Origin: Skermanella mucosa
Lineage (GTDB): Bacteria > Pseudomonadota > Alphaproteobacteria > Azospirillales > Azospirillaceae
Reading direction: 5' to 3'
Length of the DNA stretch: 64,000 nt
Assembly: GCF_016765655.2 (NCBI RefSeq)
Contig: NZ_CP086108.1
Location: 124,001-188,000, forward strand
This document shows, in pieces, positions 35,777 to 43,586 of this stretch. The notes below the pieces were generated by a model. That model was not told the DNA's origin, ran no database searches, and was given only the letters and a program-made list of their open reading frames with translations. Both the position numbers and the translations under genes were made by a program. Each line of letters begins with the position of its first letter. Position 1 is the first letter of the stretch.

Positions 35777-35824
35777 GGTGCGCGGGACGCGCACCTTCCG
35801 GCCGAGATGCGCGGGACGCGCACC
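35777..35824. repeat. Duplicated G+C hairpin between binding-protein and ATPase genes
   Basis: The 17-mer TGCGCGGGACGCGCACC occurs twice, at 35779-35795 and 35808-35824. The first copy is extended to GGTGCGCG-GGA-CGCGCACC, an 8-bp hairpin. It falls in the 130-base space after the binding-protein stop, where such hairpins typically protect the 5' part of the mRNA so that more binding protein than ATPase is made. Confidence 0.6.
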
Positions 35825-35835
35825 CTCTGCCCCCC

Positions 35836-36888
35836 TCAGATCAGGTAATGGTCCTGCATCCACTGCATGCCGGGCGCGTTCGCCTTGGTCACCACGGGGC
35901 CGTCGGTGATGATGTGCTTGGGAATGCCCTCCCCGCTCTTCTCGCCGTTGACCACCGCCGCGACGCCCGCCAGCACGGCGCCGCCATGGATGCGGCATGA
36001 CGGGTTGCGCACCGTCGCGTGCATGCGGCCCTCGCTGACCGCCTGGATCGCGGGAGGCATGGCGTCCACCCCGCCGATCTTGATGTCGGTGCGGCCCCGG
36101 GCCTTCATGACGTTCCAGGCGGCGAGCGCCATGTCGTCGTTATGGAAGAAGGCGGCGTCGATCTTGGGATACTTGGTCAGGTGGGTTTCCCAGATCCGCA
36201 CCGCCTTGGTCACGTCCCAGTCGGCCGGCGTGGTGTCCAGCACCTCGACCTTGGGGAACTTCTTGACTACCGACTCGAAACCCCGGGCCCGCCCCTGGGC
36301 GCCGGTATGGCCCAGCGCGCCCTGGGTCATGATGATCGTCCCGGCGCCGCCGATCTCGTCCAGCAGCGCCTGGGTCACCGAGGCGCCCATGAACTCGTTG
36401 TCGGGGGCGAGGAAGCTGTGGACCTTGATCTGCTCCAGCGGGGCGATCAGCGTGTCCATGTCCAGCACCGGGATGCCGGCATCGATCATCTTGTTGACCG
36501 GCGCGGTCAGGGTGCCGATGCCGAACGCCTGGATCGCGACGAAGTCCCACTTCTGGGACGCCATGTTGTCGATCGCGGCGCGCTGCTTGGTGGCGCTCAG
36601 CTCGCCGTCGAACCAGGTGATCTCGACGTTGAGAAGCTTGCCCCACCATTCGGCGGCCCGCTTGCCCTGGGCGCACCAGGTCGCCTGGAGCCCGGCGTTG
36701 GAGAAGGCGGCCCGGAGCGGCTTTTCCGACCGCGCGGTCTCCTTGGCCATCTCGGCGGCGAAGGCGGGGCTGAAGCCGAGATCGAAGCCGAAGCCGCCGG
36801 CCAGGGCGGCGCCCGCCCCGGCGGAAGCGCCGGCGGCACGGATGAAGTCACGCCGCGACGGCTGCCGCGGTCCCTTGGTGCTGGACAT
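35836..36888 (-). CDS. Periplasmic sugar-binding protein of ribose-type ABC importer
   Basis: This 350-residue Peripla_BP_4-type binding protein has a twin-arginine-like leader (SRRDFIRAAGASAGAGAAL, about 12-30), so it may cross folded. The mature protein starts near LRAAFSNAGLQATWCAQGKR and shows two lobes, with DAGIPVLDMDTLIAP and AAFFHNDDMALAAWNVMK typical of RbsB relatives. The ATG has GGAGGAACAACG directly before it; longer starts do not. First gene of the importer operon. The sugar is not evident from sequence. Confidence 0.92.
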   Translation of the reverse strand: MSSTKGPRQPSRRDFIRAAGASAGAGAALAGGFGFDLGFSPAFAAEMAKETARSEKPLRAAFSNAGLQATWCAQGKRAAEWWGKLLNVEITWFDGELSATKQRAAIDNMASQKWDFVAIQAFGIGTLTAPVNKMIDAGIPVLDMDTLIAPLEQIKVHSFLAPDNEFMGASVTQALLDEIGGAGTIIMTQGALGHTGAQGRARGFESVVKKFPKVEVLDTTPADWDVTKAVRIWETHLTKYPKIDAAFFHNDDMALAAWNVMKARGRTDIKIGGVDAMPPAIQAVSEGRMHATVRNPSCRIHGGAVLAGVAAVVNGEKSGEGIPKHIITDGPVVTKANAPGMQWMQDHYLI

Positions 36889-37109
36889 CGTTGTTCCTCC
36901 CGAACCGGTTCGGATCGTTGGACCCGTTACGTTATCCTTGTCCTTGCGGAACCGCTCATTCCCGACCGTCAAGACGGACGGGGCGCCGGTCCCGATGCGG
37001 CGGCGGGACCTTGGCGGCCCGTCCGACGCACCGGTGAGTGTGACATAGTGCCGTGCGGCTGCAACGGATTCTTCCGGAGGATCGCGGCGGGCCGGTCACG
37101 GGAAGCCGG

Positions 37110-37664
37110 TCACGCCTTGGCGATGAATTCGTCGGTCGTGGCGAGGGTCGCGTAGGCGAATCCCAGCGCGCCCATGAAGGCGGCGTGGGCCTGGGCGGCC
37201 GGGACTCGGACGCCGTCGAATTCCAGGTCGCGCGACGCGCAGGCGTCGTGGACGACGGTGCAGGCATAGCCCAGGTCCTTGGCGGCCCGGGTGGCGGCGT
37301 CCACGCACATGTGGCTCATGGCGCCGCAGATCACCAGGTCGGTGATGCCGTCGCGGCCGAGGATGTCCTTCAGCCCGGTCTCGCGGAAGGCGTTGGGATA
37401 GTGCTTCAGCACCACGGTCTCGCCGTCGGCCGGCGCCACGGCGGGGTGGATGCGGGCGCCGTCGGAGCCGGGCGCGAAGAACGGCGCGTCGGCCGACTGG
37501 AACTCGTGCCGGACATGCACGACCGGTTCGCCGGCGGCGCGGGCCGACTCGATCAGCCGGGCGGCGTTGGCGGCGGCCTTGTCCATCCCGGTCAGCTCCC
37601 ATTTGCCGCCGGGGAAATAGTCGTTCTGGATGTCGATGACGAGCAGCGCGCGCTTGGTGGTCAT
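37110..37664 (-). CDS. Isochorismatase-like cysteine hydrolase
   Basis: This is a 184-residue cytosolic hydrolase. The catalytic triad is visible: Asp in LLVIDIQNDYFPGG, Lys in VVLKHYPNAF and Cys in GAMSHMCVDAATR. Members hydrolyse isochorismate, nicotinamide, ureidoglycolate or related amides; the DIQNDYFPGG opening also occurs in nicotinamidase-like hydrolases and this one is unassigned. AAGGAAACGG stands before the ATG. It diverges from a haloacid-dehalogenase-like gene and the two share promoter elements, so a joint detoxification or degradative role is possible. Confidence 0.88.
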   Translation of the reverse strand: MTTKRALLVIDIQNDYFPGGKWELTGMDKAAANAARLIESARAAGEPVVHVRHEFQSADAPFFAPGSDGARIHPAVAPADGETVVLKHYPNAFRETGLKDILGRDGITDLVICGAMSHMCVDAATRAAKDLGYACTVVHDACASRDLEFDGVRVPAAQAHAAFMGALGFAYATLATTDEFIAKA

Positions 37665-37750
37665 GGTGCCGTTTCCTTGTTCGTGGGATTCAGAGAGTTT
37701 GAGGGGCCGGAGGGGTGCCGGGCGCCCCTCCTCCGCTGGAAGATGTAGAT

Positions 37751-37760
37751 TGTAAAGGAT
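37751..37760 (-). promoter_or_regulatory. Shared promoter element ATCCTTTACA, isochorismatase side
   Basis: Read toward the isochorismatase gene the 10-mer is ATCCTTTACA, 87 bases before its start. The same 10-mer in the same relative direction precedes the divergent gene at 38013. A second shared 10-mer, ATGTCAGCAT, occurs at 37786 and 37907. No ORF is evident in the 452-base divergent space. Confidence 0.5.
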
Positions 37761-38012
37761 CGCCGCCCGGTTCACCCCCCGGCTCATGTCAGCATCCGTA
37801 TACATCCGTGGTGACGGGCGACGGCCGGGGGGCGGATTCCGCGGCTCGCGCCCCGCCCTGCCCCGGCTCCCGCCGAGGCAGGATGATGACATCCCCCTCC
37901 CCCCTTATGTCAGCATTTGTGATGATTGCGGTCGAAAAGGTGGGGAGCGGCATGACGGGACCTTTTCCGGGTGGTGGCCCGGGCATGGTAGCGTTTACGT
38001 CGTAGGAACACA

Positions 38013-38022
38013 ATCCTTTACA
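38013..38022 (+). promoter_or_regulatory. Shared promoter element ATCCTTTACA, dehalogenase side
   Basis: This is an exact inverted copy of the element at 37751-37760, ending 95 bases before the start of the haloacid-dehalogenase-like gene. Confidence 0.5.
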
Positions 38023-38116
38023 CGGGACCGGCGCGCAATCCCGGCCCGGCGCGACCGGGAACCGGGCGATACCCCGGCGGTTGACAGGGCATTCCCCGAA
38101 CCACTCCGGTGCAGTC

Positions 38117-38788
38117 ATGACTTCCCGTCCGGCCGTCGTCGCCTTCGATATCATCGGCACCGTCTTCTCGCTCGAACCGCTGCGAGACCCCCTCGCGGGC
38201 CTGGGACTGCCGCCCGGCGCGCTGGAACTGTGGTTCGCCGAGGGCCTGCGCGACGCCTTCGCCCTGGCCGCGACGGGAAGCTTCCAGCCGTTCCGGAGCG
38301 TCCTGGACGCGGCCCTGGAGCAGGTGCTGGCGGAACACGGCCGGAGCGCCACGGCGGCGCAGCGGTCGGACGTGCTGGACGGCATGAAGCGGCTTTCGCC
38401 CCATGCGGACGCCGGGGAAGCTTTCCGGACCCTGGGCGATGCCGGTATCCGCATCGTGGCGCTGAGCAACGGCGCGGCGGCGTCCACCCGGTCCCTGCTG
38501 GAAGCGGCCGGCCTGATCCGGCATGTGGAGGTGGTCCTGTCGGTGGAGGATGTCGGCCTGTCCAAGCCAAGGCGGGAGGTTTACGAGCACGCGGCGCGAC
38601 AGGCCGGGGTGGAGCCCGGCGCGCTTGCGCTGATCGCGTGCCATCCCTGGGACATCCACGGCGCCAGGACCGCCGGGCTGTCCGCCGGCTATGTCGCCCG
38701 GGGCCGCCCCTTCCCCGCCGTCATGCAGGCGCCCGACGTGTCGGGGGAAAGCCTGTCCGAGGTGGCGCAGGCTTTCGCGGCGATGTGA
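38117..38788 (+). CDS. Haloacid dehalogenase type II-like hydrolase (HAD superfamily)
   Basis: This is a 223-residue HAD enzyme. Motif I is VVAFDIIGTVFSLEPLR: the second Asp of phosphatases is replaced by Ile, as in L-2-haloacid dehalogenases (FDAYGT). Motif II is IVALSNGAAAST, the Lys is in GLSKPRREVYEHAA and motif III in CHPWDIHGARTAGL. Direct attack of the first Asp on a haloacid carbon would be its reaction; a phosphatase role is unlikely. The ATG has a weak ribosome site. Its divergent partner shares its promoter motifs. Confidence 0.87.
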   Translation: MTSRPAVVAFDIIGTVFSLEPLRDPLAGLGLPPGALELWFAEGLRDAFALAATGSFQPFRSVLDAALEQVLAEHGRSATAAQRSDVLDGMKRLSPHADAGEAFRTLGDAGIRIVALSNGAAASTRSLLEAAGLIRHVEVVLSVEDVGLSKPRREVYEHAARQAGVEPGALALIACHPWDIHGARTAGLSAGYVARGRPFPAVMQAPDVSGESLSEVAQAFAAM

Positions 38789-38992
38789 TCGACAATGCTT
38801 ACCGGGCCGGCCGGGGCGAAGACATCACAATCATCCTTGATGAGGCCAACGCCGAGGGGTGACTGTCACGAGGAAGCAGATTGAGGCGGCGATCACTGCC
38901 GCCGCGGTTAACAGGAACGACAGGATGGAAAAGCAGATCAGCCAGATCGTCCGGCCGGAGGTCGCGCGGCGTAATGATCTGGTGGAGGGCTT

Positions 38993-39199
38993 TTATGGGG
39001 GCGGTGACATTCCGTAGGGCCAACAACGCAGCTTTCCGGTTGCGAGATCGCAGACATCCATTTGCCCCGTCCAAATGTCGATCTTCATCGGGGTCCCGGA
39101 ACGTCCTAAGCCAACGTATTGATACCTTGTATTGGAAATGAATACTGCCATGGCCGACACGATAAGGCAGGCAAAAATCAACATGGCCTTCGTGGACAT
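38993..39199 (-). CDS. Small inner-membrane protein, hypothetical
   Basis: This 68-residue protein has one TM helix (AMLIFACLIVSAMAVFI, about 5-21) and a short soluble tail containing RYQYVGLGRSGTP, then KIDIWTGQMDVCDL. The motif 'RYQ(F/Y)V...D.WTG...C' recurs in small proteins of unknown function. It starts 16 bases after the lipoprotein gene stop and the two form an operon. After its stop the same frame encodes another TM-like stretch down to 38831 with no start codon of its own. Confidence 0.55.
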   Translation of the reverse strand: MSTKAMLIFACLIVSAMAVFISNTRYQYVGLGRSGTPMKIDIWTGQMDVCDLATGKLRCWPYGMSPPP

Positions 39200-39215
39200 G
39201 ATCAAGCCTGTACCA

Positions 39216-39752
39216 TCACGAGCGTTCGTTTGACGCGACATACTTCTCCAGTTCCTTTGCCGCGCCCCATTTCCCGCCGAAGGACACCAGCTCGTAGAAA
39301 CCGGCATCTGTCATCATCCGAGCTATCGCAATAGCGTCGTCGCCGAAGGTCCAGACGATGGCGGTATACGAGGCCGGCTTGACGGCCGACCGGGGAGAAG
39401 TGGACTTCGGCCCCGCCTTGCCGGCAGTGTCGAAGAATTGAATGCTCTCGGTGCGCTGATCGCCCGCCATCGCAAAAGCTGGCGCAAACCCTGCTGGGGT
39501 CTGGATGAAGGCGGCGATCTGATCCGGGTCCTTGGTAGCCCGGAACGAGCGGTACCGCTTCTGGTAGGATAGCGAAAGCCCGAGAGCGCTGACCCTCTCC
39601 ATCATGGCAGGTTCCTGCCGGCCAGGCGGATAGCCCTTGACCGTCTGCTCGTGCAGGCAGTTGGTCGCCGGGCAGTCGAACGCGCTCCGGTGCGACTGAG
39701 GCAGGGCGCACGCGCCCAGCATCGCCGCCAGGGCGATCATGAGTTTCCGCAT
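39216..39752 (-). CDS. Hypothetical lipoprotein
   Basis: This 178-residue protein starts MRKLMIALAAMLGACALPQ, with an LGAC lipobox giving Cys at about 15 for lipidation. The rest is soluble, with no recognised family; DPDQIAAFIQTPAGFAPAF and YELVSFGGKWGAAKELEKY stand out. GGGGAGCAACG precedes the ATG. It is followed by the small membrane protein in the same direction. Base composition is somewhat less G+C-rich than around it, and an orphan terminator lies just upstream, which may mark acquired DNA. Confidence 0.6.
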   Translation of the reverse strand: MRKLMIALAAMLGACALPQSHRSAFDCPATNCLHEQTVKGYPPGRQEPAMMERVSALGLSLSYQKRYRSFRATKDPDQIAAFIQTPAGFAPAFAMAGDQRTESIQFFDTAGKAGPKSTSPRSAVKPASYTAIVWTFGDDAIAIARMMTDAGFYELVSFGGKWGAAKELEKYVASNERS

Positions 39753-39817
39753 CGTTGCTCCCCTATGCGGCTTGTATTTATTTAAAAATATTTCCCCTAA
39801 ATTCCATCCCGTTCCAC

Positions 39818-39847
39818 GCCCGCGCGCCATTTGGCTGCGGGCTTTTT
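39818..39847 (+). terminator. Orphan rho-independent terminator
   Basis: GCCCGC and GCGGGC pair around an inner GCC-ATTT-GGC stem, followed by TTTTT on the plus strand. No plus-strand gene ends nearby; the closest is at 38788. It is probably the remains of a lost gene. Confidence 0.7.
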
Positions 39848-40023
39848 CGTGAGGAGATCGATCTTGACCGCCACGTCGACTGCGACTCGCCTACGCACGG
39901 GATCGGAGCGTTCTGTAAAAGGGGTCAGAGTAAATTCAGCTTTCAATCTCCCCCCTTCCTCCGGATGATCGCTTCGGCCGGACTCCTGGGGCCGCCCCTG
40001 GTCCAGGCGGCCCCGGTTGGCGA

Positions 40024-40476
40024 TCAGGAGGTCGGCACCGCCGGGGCCTTGCCATCCTGCGGAGGGGTGGCCGGAGGCTGGGGGCTCTTGTCGGCGGCGG
40101 GCTTGAACTCCAGGTGGACGGAGCCGTCATACTTGTTATCGGCACCGGTCGCGCTGTCGATCGCCCATCCGATGGCGCCGCCGGCGATCAGGTTGCCGAC
40201 GGTCATGCCCGCCACGTCGGACTTGTTGAAATAGCTCGCCTTCTCGAAGCCGTCCTTCGTGCATTCGACGTTGATGTCGTGCTTGGTCTTGTCGATCTTG
40301 ACCTGGCCCGGCGTGGGGTTGACCCGGCCGATGACGATGCCCTGCCGGACAAGGGCGCAGTCGGCGCCGGCCGGGTTGGTGCTGACGGAGATCACCTGGG
40401 AGGTGCCCTCCGTGATGCTCGAACAGGCGGAAACCGCCACCGCCGACAGCAGCAGGGCGGCAAAGCGTGCTTTCAT
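40024..40476 (-). CDS. Hypothetical lipoprotein with PEGA-like region
   Basis: This 150-residue protein begins MKARFAALLLSAVAVSACSS, with a lipobox SAC and Cys near residue 18. The next section, VISVSTNPAGADCALVRQG and KIDKTKHDINVECTKDGFE, looks like a PEGA-type beta domain seen in many small envelope lipoproteins. GNLIAGGAIGWAIDSATGA is a glycine-rich, hydrophobic loop; the tail is proline-rich. Role unknown, likely envelope. It ends a block of small surface proteins. Confidence 0.65.
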   Translation of the reverse strand: MKARFAALLLSAVAVSACSSITEGTSQVISVSTNPAGADCALVRQGIVIGRVNPTPGQVKIDKTKHDINVECTKDGFEKASYFNKSDVAGMTVGNLIAGGAIGWAIDSATGADNKYDGSVHLEFKPAADKSPQPPATPPQDGKAPAVPTS

Positions 40477-40640
40477 TTATCGACTTCCCTTTTTCGAGGC
40501 TCCGCGGAAAGGCGGGCGGCCGACAGTCGGCACTTATCGGGACGGGAATATACCTCGAAGGATAGGCTGTTTCCGGTTTAAGTGGTTCCGAAAGGGGGCG
40601 CCGATTGCCGCAGTGCCGCGCCCGAGGGGGACCGGATGGC

Positions 40641-40817
40641 TCAGCGGAACGACCACAGCATCGACAGCGGCAGGCACACCCTCCCCGCCCCTATCGGCAT
40701 CAGCTTGTCGCCGAGACAGAGGACGAAGCCGGCCGACCCGGCGGCCTGGTCCTTCGAGCACCAATGGAAGAGGTTCCAGGCGCTCCGCGTCAGGTCGCGC
40801 GTCTTTTCCAGATCCAT
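40641..40817 (-). CDS. Small hypothetical protein (58 aa)
   Basis: The ORF begins MDLEKTRDLTRSAWNLF and contains the hydrophobic SAGFVLCLGDKLMPIG. Its codons end in G or C almost throughout, like the neighbouring real genes. Two 16-base direct repeats lie 59-97 bases upstream, in the place of an operator. No ribosome site is strong. It is too short to classify by family, but the two features together support a true gene. Confidence 0.45.
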   Translation of the reverse strand: MDLEKTRDLTRSAWNLFHWCSKDQAAGSAGFVLCLGDKLMPIGAGRVCLPLSMLWSFR

Positions 40818-40875
40818 GTAGACAATGATCCCGCCTATGGCTGGTCCAGGCCGTTCTCCGGAAGGGAGTCGCGGG

Positions 40876-40914
40876 AAAATCTGCTATTAGATAGCGGCAA
40901 AATCTCCTATTAGA
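40876..40914. repeat. Two 16-bp direct repeats, iteron-like
   Basis: AAAATCTGCTATTAGA (40876-40891) and AAAATCTCCTATTAGA (40899-40914) start 23 bases apart, about two helical turns, and differ at one base. The first also contains GCTAT-TAG-ATAGC. They lie upstream of the 58-aa ORF and in an A+T-richer patch. They look like a regulator-binding pair. Confidence 0.6.
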
Positions 40915-40964
40915 CTTGCTGAGTGACTCTGGCCGGGAAGCCGGGATCGTGCCGCCAGGATCCC

Positions 40965-41858
40965 TCACCGGCCGGGCGCTGCTTCGCCGCCCCGAAGCTT
41001 CCTCCGGGCGGGGCTGCGGCTCCCGACATGCTCGGAGTAGGACCGCGTGATCTCGGCCCCGAACAGGAAGATGGTGGCGGAGTAATAGACCCAGAGCAGG
41101 ATCACCACGAAGGACCCGGCGGCGCCGTAGGCCGAGGTGACGCCGCTGGTGCCGAGATACAAGGCGATCAGGGACTTGCCGATGGTGAACAGGACGGCCG
41201 TGACGGCGGCGCCGAGCCAGAGATCCTTCCAGGGTATCCTGGTGTCCGGGAGGGCGCGGTAGACCAGCGCGAACAGCACCGTGAAGACGACCAGGGAACT
41301 GATCAGGTTGGCGGTCCAGACCAGCCCGTAGGCATCCGGCATCAGGCTCTCGTACCACCGGCCGAAGGCGGCCAGGATCGCGCTGACGATCAGCGACACG
41401 ATCAGCAGGAAGCCGATCACGCCGATCAGGGCAAGCCCTTTCAGCCGCACCTTGACCAGCCAGGTGATGGTGGAGTTTCCGGGCGGCTCGGCCTTCCAGA
41501 TGCGGTTGAGCGAGGTCTGGAGCTCGGCGAAGACGGTGGTCGCCCCGACCAGGATCGTCGCGATGCCGAGGATGCCGGCGAAGGTCCCGGCCTGGGCATC
41601 GCCGGCCCGGGCGGCCAGCCCTTGCAGGGTCGTCACGGCGTCCTCTCCGATCATCCGGCCGATCTCGTCCATCAGGGCGCCCTGCGCGGCCTCCCGGCCG
41701 ATCACCAGCCCCGCGACCGCGGTGACCAGGAGCACGAACGGGGCGAGCGCGAAGATGGTGTAGAAGGCGATCGCCGCTCCCCGCGTCATGGCCTCGTTGT
41801 CGATCCAGCCCATCGCCGCATCGTACAGGATCTTCCAAACCAGCCCGATGAAGCCCAT
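40965..41858 (-). CDS. YihY/BrkB family inner-membrane protein
   Basis: This 297-residue protein has six TM helices. The family features are NEAMTRGAAIAFYTIFALAP near residue 21, the middle TTVFAELQTSLNRIWKAEPP and the late GAAGSFVVILLWVYYSATIF. Members were once taken for ribonuclease BN but are better seen as membrane transport-type proteins. Function unknown. Its ribosome site is the last of three tandem 14-base repeats. Confidence 0.9.
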   Translation of the reverse strand: MGFIGLVWKILYDAAMGWIDNEAMTRGAAIAFYTIFALAPFVLLVTAVAGLVIGREAAQGALMDEIGRMIGEDAVTTLQGLAARAGDAQAGTFAGILGIATILVGATTVFAELQTSLNRIWKAEPPGNSTITWLVKVRLKGLALIGVIGFLLIVSLIVSAILAAFGRWYESLMPDAYGLVWTANLISSLVVFTVLFALVYRALPDTRIPWKDLWLGAAVTAVLFTIGKSLIALYLGTSGVTSAYGAAGSFVVILLWVYYSATIFLFGAEITRSYSEHVGSRSPARRKLRGGEAAPGR

Positions 41859-41865
41859 GCCCGCA

Positions 41866-41907
41866 CCTCCCCGATGATCCCTCCCCGATGATCCCTCCCC
41901 GAAGATC
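41866..41907 (-). repeat. Three tandem 14-bp repeats, each with a Shine-Dalgarno
   Basis: The unit CCTCCCCGATGATC occurs at 41866, 41880 and, with one change, at 41894. Read toward the BrkB gene each unit ends in GGGGAGG, so the start codon (41858) is preceded by three ribosome-binding sequences in a row; the nearest is correctly spaced. Confidence 0.75.
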
Positions 41908-41918
41908 CCGGGGCCGGA

Positions 41919-43586
41919 TCAGTCGCCGCTCTCCAGCATGGCGCGCACCTTGGCGAGCAGCGACTTGACGGCGAAGGGCTTGCTGAGAAGCTGGGTGCGG
42001 GGACCCAGCGGCTCGTCGCCCAGCGCCGCGTTGTGGGCGTAGCCGGTCAGGAACAGGACGGCTAGGCCGGGCCTGATCCGTCTGGCGATCTCGGCGAGCT
42101 GGCGGCCGTTCAGGCCCGGCAGGCCGACGTCGGTCGCCAGCAGGTCGATCTTGGCGTCGGACTCCAGCACCCTGACCGCGGCCTGGGGCTCGGCCGCCTC
42201 GATCACCCGATAGCCGCGGTCCTCCAGCGACTGGACCAGGAGCATCCGGACCAGCGCCTCGTCCTCGACCACCAGGATCGTCTCGCCCTCCTCGGTGTCC
42301 TCGGGCTCGGGCAGGACCGGCGCGGCCTCCTCGGGGACGGGGCCGTGGTGGCGCGGCAGGTAGAGCTTGACCGTGGTCCCCTTGCCCTCCTCCGAATAGA
42401 TCGCGACATGCCCGCCGGACTGGCGCGCGAAGCCGTAGAGCTGGCTGAGGCCCAGGCCGGTCCCCTGCCCGATCGGCTTGGTGGTGAAGAACGGCTCGAA
42501 CGCCCGGGCCCGCACCTCGGCCGACATGCCGGTGCCCGTGTCGGTCACGCACAGGACGACATATTGTCCGGGCTGAAGCTCCATCTCCGCGGCGACATAG
42601 ACGTCGTCCAGGTGGCCGTTCGCGGTCTCGATCGTCAGTCGCCCGCCATTCGGCATGGCGTCGCGGGCGTTGATCGCGAGGTTCAGCAGCGCGTTCTCGA
42701 CCTGGTTGGCGTCGGCCCAGGTCCGCCACAGGCCGCCCGCCAGGACCGCCTCGACCTGGATCGCCTCGCCGACCGACCGCTGGAGCAGTTCCTGCATGCC
42801 GCCGACCAGCGCGTTCAGGTTGAGGCTGCCGGGCTGGAGCGGCTGGCGCCGCGCGAAGGCGAGCAGCCGCCGGGTCAGGGTCGCCGCGCGCTCGCCCGCC
42901 TGGGTCGCGGCCCGGACGTGCCGCAGCAGCCGTTCCTGTCCCGCCAGCCCCTCCTGGAGCATGTCCAGGTTGCCCAGGATCGCCTGGAGCAGGTTGTTGA
43001 AGTCGTGGGCCACGCCGCCGGTGAGCTGGCCGACCGCCTCCATCTTCTGGGCCTGGCGAAGCGCCTCCTCGACCCGCTCGCGCTGGGCCGTCTCGGTCTC
43101 CAGGTCGCGGGACTGCTCCTCGACGCGGCGTTCGAGCTGCCCCGCGGCCTGCTCGATCTGCTGGAGGTGCGAGCGGGTGCGGTACTGCCGGAGCCGGGCG
43201 CGCTCCGCCGCCCGGGCGGCACTCTTGAGCGTGTCGGCATGGATCGGACGGTCCAGGAGCGTGACGTTGCCGAGCTGACTGTAGAGATCCCAGCGCGCCC
43301 GGCGGCCCCTGCCGTCCCCCCGGGAGGTCAGCAGGATCACCGGGATGTCCGACCAGGGAGGCTGCGCGTCGAGGCACTCCAGCAGCTCGCCATAGCCCGG
43401 AAGAAGCGCCTCCTCCGTCATCAGCAGCGCGGTCGCGTCCCCGCCCAGGTCGCGGCACATCTCCGGCAGGTCGGCGCAGATGCGCGAGGCGATGCCGGCC
43501 TCGTCCATCACCAGCCGGATCACCTCGGCGTCCCGGCCTCCCGGGGCCAGGACCAGGATCGGAGCCGATGGGAAGGGATCGTTCAG
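41919..43586 (-). CDS. Hybrid histidine kinase with N-terminal degenerate and C-terminal receiver
   Basis: This is a cytoplasmic protein of about 555 residues. Order: a receiver-like domain (about 5-125) whose phospho-acceptor position reads LLMTEEALLPG rather than Asp; a coiled coil; HisKA with GGVAHDFNNLLQAILGNLD; HATPase with LLNLAINARDAMP and TDTGTGMS; and a normal receiver at the C-terminus (ILVVEDEAL, LLATDVGLPGLNG). No ATG, GTG or TTG precedes the first domain in frame. A CTG at 43586 overlaps the stop of the KaiC-like gene as CTGA, with GGGAGAGGG upstream; this is my proposed start. It is surely coupled to that gene. Confidence 0.88.
   Translation of the reverse strand: MNDPFPSAPILVLAPGGRDAEVIRLVMDEAGIASRICADLPEMCRDLGGDATALLMTEEALLPGYGELLECLDAQPPWSDIPVILLTSRGDGRGRRARWDLYSQLGNVTLLDRPIHADTLKSAARAAERARLRQYRTRSHLQQIEQAAGQLERRVEEQSRDLETETAQRERVEEALRQAQKMEAVGQLTGGVAHDFNNLLQAILGNLDMLQEGLAGQERLLRHVRAATQAGERAATLTRRLLAFARRQPLQPGSLNLNALVGGMQELLQRSVGEAIQVEAVLAGGLWRTWADANQVENALLNLAINARDAMPNGGRLTIETANGHLDDVYVAAEMELQPGQYVVLCVTDTGTGMSAEVRARAFEPFFTTKPIGQGTGLGLSQLYGFARQSGGHVAIYSEEGKGTTVKLYLPRHHGPVPEEAAPVLPEPEDTEEGETILVVEDEALVRMLLVQSLEDRGYRVIEAAEPQAAVRVLESDAKIDLLATDVGLPGLNGRQLAEIARRIRPGLAVLFLTGYAHNAALGDEPLGPRTQLLSKPFAVKSLLAKVRAMLESGD

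Noticed and set aside
36889-37109. Possible gene between the binding-protein and isochorismatase genes
   Set aside because: No frame with a ribosome site and convincing codon use; treated as promoter space.
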